Shown here: positions 1-7,006 of the stretch, one piece after another
How positions within the stretch are numbered: the first letter of the stretch is position 1
Layout of the letters: each line of letters begins with the position of its first letter
NCBI GenBank assembly: GCA_037131955.1
Contig: JBAXQC010000100.1
Coordinates: 1 to 7,578 of the forward strand
Direction of reading: 5' to 3'
DNA from: CAIMMJ01 sp037131955
GTDB lineage: Bacteria > Bacteroidota > Bacteroidia > UBA4408
DNA length: 7,578 nt
Notes under the pieces: generated by a model
Databases searched by the model: none
Seen by the model: only the letters and a program-made list of their open reading frames with translations
What the model was told of the DNA's origin: nothing
Made by a program: the position numbers and the translations under genes

Positions 1-3000
1 TGAAAATTCAACCATGACTTTCATTCCTGCTACAACAGGTAATGCAATGCAAGTTGTTTTCAATTCCTTTCAAATTGAAAATAATTTTGATTTCTTAAAA
101 ATTTACGATGGATTAGACGCCACAGCACCTCAAATTGGGCCTGCTGCCGGCTACACTGGAACAAATTCACCAGGTACTGTAACAGCCGGAGTTTTAAATC
201 CGGGAAATACAGCCTTAACATTTGTGTTTACTTCAGACAATGTTGTTAATCAAGCTGGTTGGGATGCAACTTTGGGTTGTGTTGACTTAAGTGCTGCTCC
301 TGGTTGCGTTGTTAATACTCTTCCCGCAGATGGAAGCACAAATGTAAATGCAAACCCAACAATTTCTTGGAGTGCTGGTGCTGGAACTATTCCAACCGGA
401 TACGATGTTTATTTTGGAACTCAAGGTAATTTAACTTTAGTTTCTGCAAATCAAACTGGCACAACATACACCCCTGCAGGTCCGCTTGCATTAAACACAG
501 TGTATTGTTATCAGATTATTGCTAAAAATGCAAACGGCGATGCTACAGGTTGTGCAACAAATTGCTTTACTACGGAAGCAATACTTACCATACTTATGCA
601 AAATGGTTCCGTATCCGCTTGTAATGCAATTTTTACAGATAGTAATGGTTCAACTTCTAATTATTCTAACAATGAAAATTATACATTAACCATCAACCCT
701 GCAACTCCTGGTAATTTTGTTGCTGTAAACTTCACTGAATTTGCTACAGAGTTAGGTTACGATGGATTATTAATTTATGATGGTCCAGACAATACATTCC
801 CTTTGATTCCGTCTGGATTAGCAGCAGGGTTTAATGCTGTTACCGCTCCTGCTAACTCTTGGAGAGGTACAAATAGTCCTGGTGTAATTGTTGCATCAAA
901 TCCCGCAGGTGCTTTAACTTTTGTGTTTACATCAGATGCATCTGTACCTTTTGCAGGTTGGGTTGCATCAGTATCGTGTATAGACCCTAATGCATTGCCT
1001 GGCTGTGTGATTAATGCAAGTCCTGCCGACGGCGCAGTGAGTGTTAACGTTAATCCAACAATTACTTGGTCTCCAGGTATTGGCACGGTTCCAACAGGTT
1101 ACAATGTATTTTTTGGAACTCAGGGTAACTTAACTTTAGTTTCTGCTAATCAACCTGGTGCATCTTTCACACCTTCTACACAATTGGAACTAAACACAGT
1201 GTATTGCTACCAAATTGTAGCTCTAAATGCAAATGGTGAGGCAACAGGTTGTGCAACAAATTGCTTTACCACGAATGAGTTTGCAATTTACCAAATTAAT
1301 CAAGGAGCATCAATTACTGCATGTAGTGGTATTTGGACTGATGCTGGTGGGCCATCGGCCAACTATTTAAACAATGAGAATTACACTCAAACAATAACAC
1401 CTAGCACGCCAAATTCATATATTCAAGTAACTTTTAACTCATTTGCAACTGAAGCAAATTACGACGGTTTATTAATTTATGATGGGCCAGACAATACATT
1501 CCCATTAATTCCTTCAGGATTACCTGCCGGTTTAAATGCAGTAACATGTCCTGCGGATTCTTGGTATGGAGGAACTAGCCCAGGTGTGGTTACATCAACT
1601 CATCCAAGTGGAAGTTTAACATTTGCATTTAGATCTGATATATCAGGAACGCCTGCTGGCTGGGATGCTAATTTAGCTTGTGTCCCTCAAGGAGACCCTT
1701 GTTTAGATCCTCTTACTATACTATATGCGGGTAATACTGATGTTTGTGCGGGTACTTCTGTTACATTAACCTCTAGCACACCAGTTGGAAACTCTTGGTC
1801 TACAAACGGATCAGTTGAAAATTCAATTACATTAACTATTAATGCAACTCAAACTATTACGCTTACAAATACAATTTGTAACACCACAGCAAATATCACT
1901 TTTACAGTATTAGATGCACCAATTGCCTCCGTAACTTCTGATGGTGGAAACACAATTTGTAGTGGTGGCTCAGTAAATTTATCTGCATTAAATGGTCCTC
2001 CAGTTCCTCCAGGTACATATAGCTATTTGTGGTCAAACGGCTCAACCACTCCGGTAATTTCGGTTTCTAGTGCTGGTTGTTATACTGTAATCGTTACCAA
2101 CACCGCTGCTGGTTGTTCTGCAACTTCTGCTCCTTTCTGTATCACAATTGGTCAAGGAATTCCAACACCAGTTATCACTGGTGCTAATACTATTTGTGGC
2201 AGTTCAGCAACAACATTAACTTCTTCTGATGCAGGTGCAGGTACTACTTATTTATGGTCAAATGGCGCTACTACACCGTCTATCAATGCAAGTACTGCAG
2301 GATGTTATTCAGTAACTACTTCATTTAATGGTTGCTCTGCAACATCTTTAGAGCTATGTGTTACACAAGTTTCTGCTCCTACAATCACTGCAGCCGGAAA
2401 CACAACCTTTTGCCAAGGTGGTTCAGTTATTTTAACTGCAAGTTCAGGAGCTGGTTCTTACGCATGGTCAAATAGTTTAGGAAGTACTCAATCTGTTACC
2501 GCAACTGCATCGGGTAGCTACACAGTTACTGCAACCAATGGTAGTTGTATTTTAACTTCAGCTCCTATCTCTGTTACTGTAAACCAAGTTGAGATTCCAG
2601 TTATTACAGCTTCTTCTTTAACTGTTTGTACAGGAAGTACAGTTACATTAACTTCTACAACTAATGTAAACAATATAAACTATACTTGGAGTAATAACCA
2701 AAGTGGTGCTAACTTAAGTTCAATTCAAGTTACACAGACTGGTCTATACACTGTTACTGTTACTACAAATGGTGGTTGCTCAGCAACTTCTGCCAGTGTA
2801 ACAATAAATTCAGGATCTTCATTTCAGCCAGGCATCACTGTTGGTGGAAATACCATCATTTGCCAAGGACAATCGGCAATTCTATTATCCAATAGCAATA
2901 CTGATAACCAATGGAACTTAAATGGCCTTCCAATTGCTGGTGCAACTTCACCAAGCTATAGTGCTACTGCAACAGGTAATTACTCAGTTACAGTTTCTAC

Positions 3001-3556
3001 TAATGGATGTACAGGAACTTCTGTAAATATCCCTGTGGTTGTTAATCCTTCGCCACTTGCTGTTGGTTCAGCTACAAACGACGTGAATGGATTGGTACAA
3101 TTTACTAACAACTCTACTAACTTCTTTGCAACACAGTGGAATTTTGGCGATGGAACTGCATTTAGCAATTCTACTAACCCAAGTCACTTATACACCGAAA
3201 ATGGTGTTTACCAAGTGAGTTTAACTGTATACAATGATTGTGGTTCTAACACAGTTACATTTAATGTAGAGGTTCTGCAAACTGGTATAAAAGCTCTTAA
3301 CAATGACCAATCATTGAGCATTGCACCAAACCCAACTAAAGATCAAATATTAGTTAATTTTAACGATGCAAGCACTAAGAGTTTAAACATTAATATGGTT
3401 AATCTTGCCGGACAAGTTATCTACAGCGAAAGCATCAATAACTTTAATGGTAAATTTAAACAAAACATTAGCTTAGGAAACTTTGCAAGTGGTGTTTACT
3501 TTGTTCAAATGGTAACTGATTCAAAAGTTATTACTAGAAAAGTAATTAAAGAATAA
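1..3556 (+). CDS. Large T9SS-secreted multidomain adhesin-like protein (CUB/FN3/Ig-like/PKD), 5' end missing
   Basis: This is probably a cell-surface or released adhesin exported by the type IX system. Residues are counted from the ATG at 14, giving 1180 residues. That ATG is internal: the frame is open to base 1, and the upstream codons (E-N-S-T) complete a CUB strand matching the N-E-N-Y-T-L-T of the next copy. In order I see a partial CUB-like domain (1-94), FN3-like (97-188), CUB-like (190-323), FN3-like (329-421), CUB-like (424-557), six Ig-like repeats (about 563-1010), a PKD domain (1014-1088, W-N-F-G-D-G core) and a T9SS type A sorting domain (1098-1180). No catalytic domain is visible, although one could lie in the missing N-terminal part. 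The passenger is rich in Thr, Ser, Asn and Gly and nearly free of Lys and Arg. The gene ends before a strong terminator and appears separate from the operon downstream. The domain calls come from motifs read by eye; the ligand is unknown. Confidence 0.93.
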   Translation, partial: ENSTMTFIPATTGNAMQVVFNSFQIENNFDFLKIYDGLDATAPQIGPAAGYTGTNSPGTVTAGVLNPGNTALTFVFTSDNVVNQAGWDATLGCVDLSAAPGCVVNTLPADGSTNVNANPTISWSAGAGTIPTGYDVYFGTQGNLTLVSANQTGTTYTPAGPLALNTVYCYQIIAKNANGDATGCATNCFTTEAILTILMQNGSVSACNAIFTDSNGSTSNYSNNENYTLTINPATPGNFVAVNFTEFATELGYDGLLIYDGPDNTFPLIPSGLAAGFNAVTAPANSWRGTNSPGVIVASNPAGALTFVFTSDASVPFAGWVASVSCIDPNALPGCVINASPADGAVSVNVNPTITWSPGIGTVPTGYNVFFGTQGNLTLVSANQPGASFTPSTQLELNTVYCYQIVALNANGEATGCATNCFTTNEFAIYQINQGASITACSGIWTDAGGPSANYLNNENYTQTITPSTPNSYIQVTFNSFATEANYDGLLIYDGPDNTFPLIPSGLPAGLNAVTCPADSWYGGTSPGVVTSTHPSGSLTFAFRSDISGTPAGWDANLACVPQGDPCLDPLTILYAGNTDVCAGTSVTLTSSTPVGNSWSTNGSVENSITLTINATQTITLTNTICNTTANITFTVLDAPIASVTSDGGNTICSGGSVNLSALNGPPVPPGTYSYLWSNGSTTPVISVSSAGCYTVIVTNTAAGCSATSAPFCITIGQGIPTPVITGANTICGSSATTLTSSDAGAGTTYLWSNGATTPSINASTAGCYSVTTSFNGCSATSLELCVTQVSAPTITAAGNTTFCQGGSVILTASSGAGSYAWSNSLGSTQSVTATASGSYTVTATNGSCILTSAPISVTVNQVEIPVITASSLTVCTGSTVTLTSTTNVNNINYTWSNNQSGANLSSIQVTQTGLYTVTVTTNGGCSATSASVTINSGSSFQPGITVGGNTIICQGQSAILLSNSNTDNQWNLNGLPIAGATSPSYSATATGNYSVTVSTNGCTGTSVNIPVVVNPSPLAVGSATNDVNGLVQFTNNSTNFFATQWNFGDGTAFSNSTNPSHLYTENGVYQVSLTVYNDCGSNTVTFNVEVLQTGIKALNNDQSLSIAPNPTKDQILVNFNDASTKSLNINMVNLAGQVIYSESINNFNGKFKQNISLGNFASGVYFVQMVTDSKVITRKVIKE
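299..1684 (+). repeat. Tandem FN3-like + CUB-like unit, two copies of about 0.7 kb
   Basis: Two successive coding units of about 230 residues (299-997 and 998-1684) each begin with P-G-C-V, run through an FN3-like domain and end with a CUB-like domain. Shared segments include FGTQGNLTLVSANQ, LNTVYCYQI, ATGCATNCFTT and GLLIYDGPDNTFPLIPSGL. The partial CUB at the left edge (1-295) is the end of a preceding unit, so more copies probably lie upstream. The first complete CUB lies in the first unit. Protein identity between the two copies is high, and the DNA differs mostly at third codon positions. Confidence 0.9.
1700..3043 (+). repeat. Six degenerate Ig-like repeats of about 75 codons
   Basis: The approximate copies are 1700-1909, 1919-2149, 2165-2368, 2375-2584, 2594-2809 and 2825-3043. 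The recurring pattern is P-x-I-T-x-x-G-N-T-x-x-C-x-G, then S-V-x-L-T-x-S, then Y-x-W-S-N-G, then a G-x-Y-x-V-T strand and usually G-C-S-A-T-S. This resembles the Ig-like/PKD-like stalk repeats common in Bacteroidota T9SS cargo. The first copy is the most diverged and lacks the G-x-Y-x-V strand. Such arrays usually act as a rigid spacer that presents the N-terminal domains; that role is inference here. Confidence 0.8.
3053..3277 (+). other. PKD domain of the adhesin
   Basis: This segment encodes a single PKD-type beta-sandwich at residues 1014-1088. The diagnostic W-N-F-G-D-G motif is at 1042-1047. It is followed by the N-P-S-H-x-Y and G-x-Y-x-V-x-L-T-V strands usual for PKD. It sits between the Ig-like stalk and the sorting domain. 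Confidence 0.88.
3305..3553 (+). other. T9SS type A C-terminal sorting domain
   Basis: The last 83 residues (1098-1180) carry the hallmark blocks of this domain: L-S-I-A-P-N-P-T near the start, then L-A-G-Q-V-I-Y, then F-A-S-G-V-Y-F-V-Q, ending in K-V-I-T-R-K-V-I-K-E. In known cases this domain directs cargo through the type IX translocon and is cleaved off, often with attachment to a surface lipopolysaccharide. It is basic, in sharp contrast to the passenger. Confidence 0.95.
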
Positions 3557-3576
3557 TACAGTTTAAATTTATAAGG

Positions 3577-3611
3577 AAAGGTCGGGAAGGTATTTCCCGA
3601 CCTTTTTTTTT
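3577..3611 (+). terminator. Strong intrinsic terminator after the adhesin gene
   Basis: A perfect stem pairs GGTCGGGAA (3580-3588) with TTCCCGACC (3594-3602) around a five-base loop. A-T pairs at 3577-3579 with 3603-3605 extend it to 12 bp. A run of nine T follows at 3603-3611. It begins about 20 bases after the adhesin stop codon. The opposite strand has only a short T run after the hairpin, so it probably works mainly in the plus direction. Confidence 0.95.
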
Positions 3612-3676
3612 CTCTAACTTTTCTTAACCGCCTTTTATATAAAATGTATATGTAATTGTTTAATTTAGCACTTTGT
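3612..3676 (+). promoter_or_regulatory. Probable promoter region of the downstream operon
   Basis: This 65-base AT-rich gap lies between the terminator and the first ATG of the next unit, so a promoter for the following operon is expected here. TAATTTAG at 3661-3668 matches the Bacteroidota -7 consensus TAnnTTTG with one mismatch. However, it would place transcription start only a few bases before the ATG, and no clear TTTG -33 element sits at the right distance. The exact elements are therefore not assigned. Confidence 0.3.
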
Positions 3677-4933
3677 ATGAAAGGTATTTTTATTTTTATT
3701 TCATTTATTTTTTGCTGCAATTATTCAAGTGCAACCAAGATTCTAATCCCAATGGATTTGGAGCAAAACAATCATTTAAAGTCTTATGGTATTGCTTATT
3801 GGACTCTAAAGCAAGGCCTAGAAATTGAATGGCTTTTGAATTACAGAGGGGGAAGTTTTATTATTCCGTTTGATAAAACTATTGAATCGGAATGTAAAAT
3901 AAGAGGTGTTTCATTTCAAGTAATTGCAACTGCTCAATACAATTCAATAGTAGAAGAAATAGCTAACCCTGAAGTGAATATGGATTTGGTGAAATTAGAA
4001 AAGGCGCCCAAGGTGGCTGTTTATTCGCCAAAAACAAAACAACCATGGGATGATGCCGTTACGATGGTGCTCACCTACGCTGAAATCCCATACGAAGTAG
4101 TTTATGACGAAGAAATTTTAAGCGGAAAGCTTCCACTTTACGATTGGTTGCATTTGCATCACGAAGACTTCACAGGCCAATATGGAAAATTTTATGCCAT
4201 GTATAGAAATGCCCCGTGGTATTTAGAAGAACAAAGATCTTCGGAAGAGATGGCAAAAAAATGGGGGTTTAATAAAGTTAGTCAAGAAAAATTAGCAGTT
4301 GCTAATAAAATAAAGGAATTTACACTAGGTGGTGGTTTTTTGTTTGCAATGTGCTCTGCAACCGATAGCTATGACATTGCATTGTCTGCAGGAGGTGTTG
4401 ATATTTGTGAAAGTATGTTTGACGGAGATTCGTCAGACCCTAACCAAAATAATAAGCTAGATTACTCTCAAACTTTTGCATTTAAAGATTTTAAGTTAGA
4501 AACTAATCCAATGATTTATGAGTATTCTACAATTGATATTCCTGTTCCAAGAAGAGTGCCTCAACAAAATGATTTATTTGTGTTGTTTGATTTTTCTGCA
4601 AAATGGGACCCTGTTCCTTCTATGCTTTGCCAAAACCACGAGCAGGTTCTAAAAGGTTTTATGGGGCAAACAACAGCATTTAGAAAAGAGTACATAAAGC
4701 CAGGAGTGTTAATTATGGGTGACAATAAAAGTTTAAATGAAGCAAGATATATACATGGTGAAATGGGTAAAGGTATGTGGACATTCTATAGTGGTCACGA
4801 TCCTGAAGATTATCAACATTTGGTAGGTGACCCGCCCACTGATTTAAACTTGCATCCCAATTCTCCAGGTTATAGATTAATTTTAAATAACATCTTATTT
4901 CCTGCTGCAAAAAAGAAAAAGCAAAAAACGTAA
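3677..4933 (+). CDS. Exported amidotransferase-fold-like protein, family often labelled 'asparagine synthetase B'
   Basis: The predicted protein has 418 residues. I chose the ATG at 3677 because it opens directly onto a signal peptide (M-K-G, hydrophobic 4-14, probable cleavage after S-S-A at 17-19); the longer frame begins at a TTG at 3656 just after a stop. From memory, close relatives are widespread in Bacteroidota and called asparagine synthetase B. I see neither the N-terminal Cys2 glutaminase start nor the S-G-G-x-D-S ATP-pyrophosphatase loop of AsnB. Instead there is a strand K-V-A-V-Y (112-116), a Y-D-W-L-H-L-H-H-E-D-F block (155-165), a G-G-G-F-L-F-A-M-C-S-A-T segment with Cys226 placed like a nucleophile elbow, and G-K-G-M-W-T-F-Y-S-G-H (364-374). 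The last resembles the C-terminal G-H motif of ThuA/GATase1-like proteins. The tail is Lys-rich. The next gene starts 6 bases downstream. The gene is certain; its activity is unknown. Confidence 0.9.
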   Translation: MKGIFIFISFIFCCNYSSATKILIPMDLEQNNHLKSYGIAYWTLKQGLEIEWLLNYRGGSFIIPFDKTIESECKIRGVSFQVIATAQYNSIVEEIANPEVNMDLVKLEKAPKVAVYSPKTKQPWDDAVTMVLTYAEIPYEVVYDEEILSGKLPLYDWLHLHHEDFTGQYGKFYAMYRNAPWYLEEQRSSEEMAKKWGFNKVSQEKLAVANKIKEFTLGGGFLFAMCSATDSYDIALSAGGVDICESMFDGDSSDPNQNNKLDYSQTFAFKDFKLETNPMIYEYSTIDIPVPRRVPQQNDLFVLFDFSAKWDPVPSMLCQNHEQVLKGFMGQTTAFRKEYIKPGVLIMGDNKSLNEARYIHGEMGKGMWTFYSGHDPEDYQHLVGDPPTDLNLHPNSPGYRLILNNILFPAAKKKKQKT

Positions 4934-4939
4934 ATGTAA

Positions 4940-6220
4940 ATGAATTTAAAAAAAGCTTTTTCATTTCTTCTCATTGTGCTTGTTTTTTTTGGTTGTTTTA
5001 TTCCAGGGAAATCATTGAAAACAGCTGAAAAAAAATTTAACTCAAACGACGCTCCTGTAATTCGTGCAAAGTTTTTTGTTTACCATGTTGATGAAAAAAC
5101 CACAGAGATATTTTTTAGAATAAGTACTTCAAGCTTGTTGTATATGCGTCAAAATTCAAATGACAACTTTGTTTCTAACATAAAGCTAAACTATAAATTA
5201 AGCGATAAAATTGTTTCTAAAGTTGTAAGTGATTCTGCTTCATTTTTAATTCATGACACTGTTATTGATAAAAAGGGAGATTTTATTGAAGGAAAATTCT
5301 CTGTGAATTGTCTTTACGGAAAAAATAATGAATTAGAAATTATGCTAACTGACATCAACAGAAAATCGAGTTTCCCTTTTTTTGTTTCAATTCAGAAAGA
5401 AAGAAAAAGTCAGCGACAAAATTTCTTTGTAGCTAAAGCAAATGCACCTTCTTCTCCTTTGTATAACTTCAATTGCAATGTAGGTGATTTGTTAAATATT
5501 CATTTTGACAAAGACAGTAGTTTAGAAAGAATACAAGTTCGATTCTATAAACGAGAATTTGGATTGCCTCTACCACCCTTTGCAACACAAGAGCAAAAGG
5601 CATTTGATTACAAAGCAGATTCTGTTTTTACAATTTATTTGGATAAAAATTTTAATTCAAAATTACCAATAATCTCTAACGGTTTTTATCATTTGGTTAC
5701 AGATACACAATCAACAATTGGATTAACGGTTTTTTGCAACAACGATTATTTTCCTCAAAATAACGTGCCTAATTTAATGTACAAACCAATGAGGTATGTT
5801 ACCACAAAACAAGAGTTTGCAGAAATTGAAAACAGTAAGATCCTAAAAGATGCTATAGATAGCTATTGGCTAAAATGTAGTGGCAGCAAAGAAAGAGCTA
5901 GGCAAGTAATAAAAGTGTTTTACAACAGAACATATCTTAGTAACGAATATTTTTCTTCTTATGATATGGGCTGGAAAACCGACAGAGGATTAATTTACAT
6001 TGTTTTTGGAAGTCCTACCAACATTTACAAAGACAATGTTTCGGAAGTATGGGTGTATGGCGAGGACAACTCTGTAAGGTCACTCAACTTTACATTTACA
6101 AAAGTAATAAATCCATTTTCGGACAACGATTATTCTTTGAACAGATCTGAAGCTTATAAAGACTCTTGGTACAGAGTGGTTGAAGGCTGGCGCCAAGGTA
6201 GATTGATTAATGAAAAGTAA
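4940..6220 (+). CDS. GWxTD domain-containing putative lipoprotein
   Basis: This 426-residue protein is exported, probably as a lipoprotein. Basic residues K4-K5 are followed by a hydrophobic stretch (6-18) and Cys19 in an F-F-G-C context, a loose lipobox. The middle (about 40-280) is beta-rich with no domain I recognise. The C-terminal part (about 286-426) is a GWxTD domain: G-W-K-T-D at 344-348, followed by R-G-x-I-Y-I-V-F-G-x-P, a W-x-Y-G strand and a W-Y-R-x-V-E-x-W-R-x-G end. The domain is known from Bacteroidota and related phyla, but its function is not established. The start is 6 bases after the upstream stop with no Shine-Dalgarno site, as usual in this phylum, which suggests translational coupling. 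Its neighbour is also exported, so the two may act together in the envelope; that is inference. Confidence 0.92.
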   Translation: MNLKKAFSFLLIVLVFFGCFIPGKSLKTAEKKFNSNDAPVIRAKFFVYHVDEKTTEIFFRISTSSLLYMRQNSNDNFVSNIKLNYKLSDKIVSKVVSDSASFLIHDTVIDKKGDFIEGKFSVNCLYGKNNELEIMLTDINRKSSFPFFVSIQKERKSQRQNFFVAKANAPSSPLYNFNCNVGDLLNIHFDKDSSLERIQVRFYKREFGLPLPPFATQEQKAFDYKADSVFTIYLDKNFNSKLPIISNGFYHLVTDTQSTIGLTVFCNNDYFPQNNVPNLMYKPMRYVTTKQEFAEIENSKILKDAIDSYWLKCSGSKERARQVIKVFYNRTYLSNEYFSSYDMGWKTDRGLIYIVFGSPTNIYKDNVSEVWVYGEDNSVRSLNFTFTKVINPFSDNDYSLNRSEAYKDSWYRVVEGWRQGRLINEK

Positions 6221-6235
6221 AATAGCAAATTAGGA

Positions 6236-6997
6236 ATGAGAGATAATTTTAGAAGAAAAGAAAAAGACGAAGATTTTATTTTTGGAATTCACCCTGTTTT
6301 GGAGGCTTTAAAAGCCGGAAAACCATTTGAAAAATTACTCTTACAAACTCCATTTGAAAGCGCTGGAATTAAAGAAATAATAAAACTTTCCAAAGAGAAC
6401 ACAATTGAATACAAAAGCGTTCCTGCAGTAGTTTTAGACAGATTAACCACAAAAAATCATCAAGGTGTAATTGCTTATTTATCTCCTGTAGAATTTTATG
6501 ATTTAGAAGAAATTGTAACATCAGTTTTTGAAAAGGGGAAAGATCCTCTGATTTTAATTTTAGATAAAATAACTGACGTAAGAAACTTTGGTGCAATTGC
6601 ACGAACAGCAGAATGTTTTGGTGTTGACGCTATTCTAATCCCTAATCAAGGAGCTGCAAGAATTGGATCTGATGCCATAAAAACATCAGCAGGTGCTTTG
6701 TTGAAAATTCCAATTTGCAAGTCAGCAAACTTAAAGTTAAGCTTATTGCTTTTGCAGCAATTGGGTTTTAAAATAGGTGCAGCAACAGAAAAATCTACTT
6801 CTATTTGTTACCAACAAGATCTCTCCGGACCATTGGCATTAATTATGGGTTCAGAAGAATTAGGAGTTTCTAAAGAATATTTAAAATTAAGTTCACACGC
6901 TTTGAGAATACCTTTAGTGGGCGAAATTGCTTCGTTAAATGTATCAGTTGCCGCAGGAATTCTCCTGTATGAAATCCATAAGCAAAGAACGATTTAA
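6236..6997 (+). CDS. rlmB: 23S rRNA (guanosine-2'-O-)-methyltransferase, RlmB/TrmH family
   Basis: This 253-residue cytoplasmic SPOUT methyltransferase probably uses S-adenosylmethionine to methylate the 2'-OH of a 23S rRNA guanosine (G2251 in E. coli numbering). The N-terminal substrate-binding domain begins at F-G-I-H-P-V-L-E-A-L (16-25) and includes K-N-H-Q-G-V-I-A (73-80). The three SpoU motifs are all present: L-D-K-I-T-D-V-R-N-F-G-A-I-A-R-T-A (109-125, with Asn117 and Arg123), I-M-G-S-E-E-L-G-V-S (203-212), and I-P-L-V-G-E-I-A-S-L-N-V-S-V-A-A-G (225-241, with Asn235). The length is normal for the family. The start lies 15 bases after the GWxTD gene; an AGGA directly abuts the ATG, too close to serve as a ribosome site. 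RlmB is the best fit, but a related SpoU enzyme with a different rRNA or tRNA target cannot be excluded. Confidence 0.93.
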   Translation: MRDNFRRKEKDEDFIFGIHPVLEALKAGKPFEKLLLQTPFESAGIKEIIKLSKENTIEYKSVPAVVLDRLTTKNHQGVIAYLSPVEFYDLEEIVTSVFEKGKDPLILILDKITDVRNFGAIARTAECFGVDAILIPNQGAARIGSDAIKTSAGALLKIPICKSANLKLSLLLLQQLGFKIGAATEKSTSICYQQDLSGPLALIMGSEELGVSKEYLKLSSHALRIPLVGEIASLNVSVAAGILLYEIHKQRTI

Positions 6998-7006
6998 ACT
7001 AATGTT

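Noticed and set aside
14..16. ATG at 14 as the true start of the adhesin
   Set aside because: The frame is open to base 1, and the codons before the ATG complete a CUB strand seen in the later copies. No signal peptide follows the ATG, although T9SS cargo needs one.
775..1086. Minus-strand frame of about 100 codons inside the adhesin
   Set aside because: It lies opposite the repeat units and mirrors their composition. The plus-strand domains are unambiguous, so it is a shadow.
3656..3676. TTG start at 3656 for the GATase-like protein
   Set aside because: It is a TTG that would add seven residues before the M-K-G signal peptide start. The ATG at 3677 gives a normal signal peptide.
3653..3676. 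Leaderless promoter with TAATTTAG as the -7 element
   Set aside because: It has one mismatch and no properly spaced -33 TTTG, so it is kept only as a low-confidence promoter region.
3505..3720. Minus-strand frame of 71 codons across the adhesin end and terminator
   Set aside because: It runs through the terminator hairpin, the end of the adhesin and the start of the next gene, with a low-complexity Lys-rich product. Not a gene.
3677..3760. Lipoprotein signal at Cys13/Cys14 of the GATase-like protein
   Set aside because: The residues before the cysteines (F-I-F) do not make a good lipobox. A standard cleavage after S-S-A at 17-19 fits better.
6369..6602. Minus-strand frame of 77 codons within rlmB
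   Set aside because: It is antisense to conserved SPOUT coding sequence and has no recognisable features.
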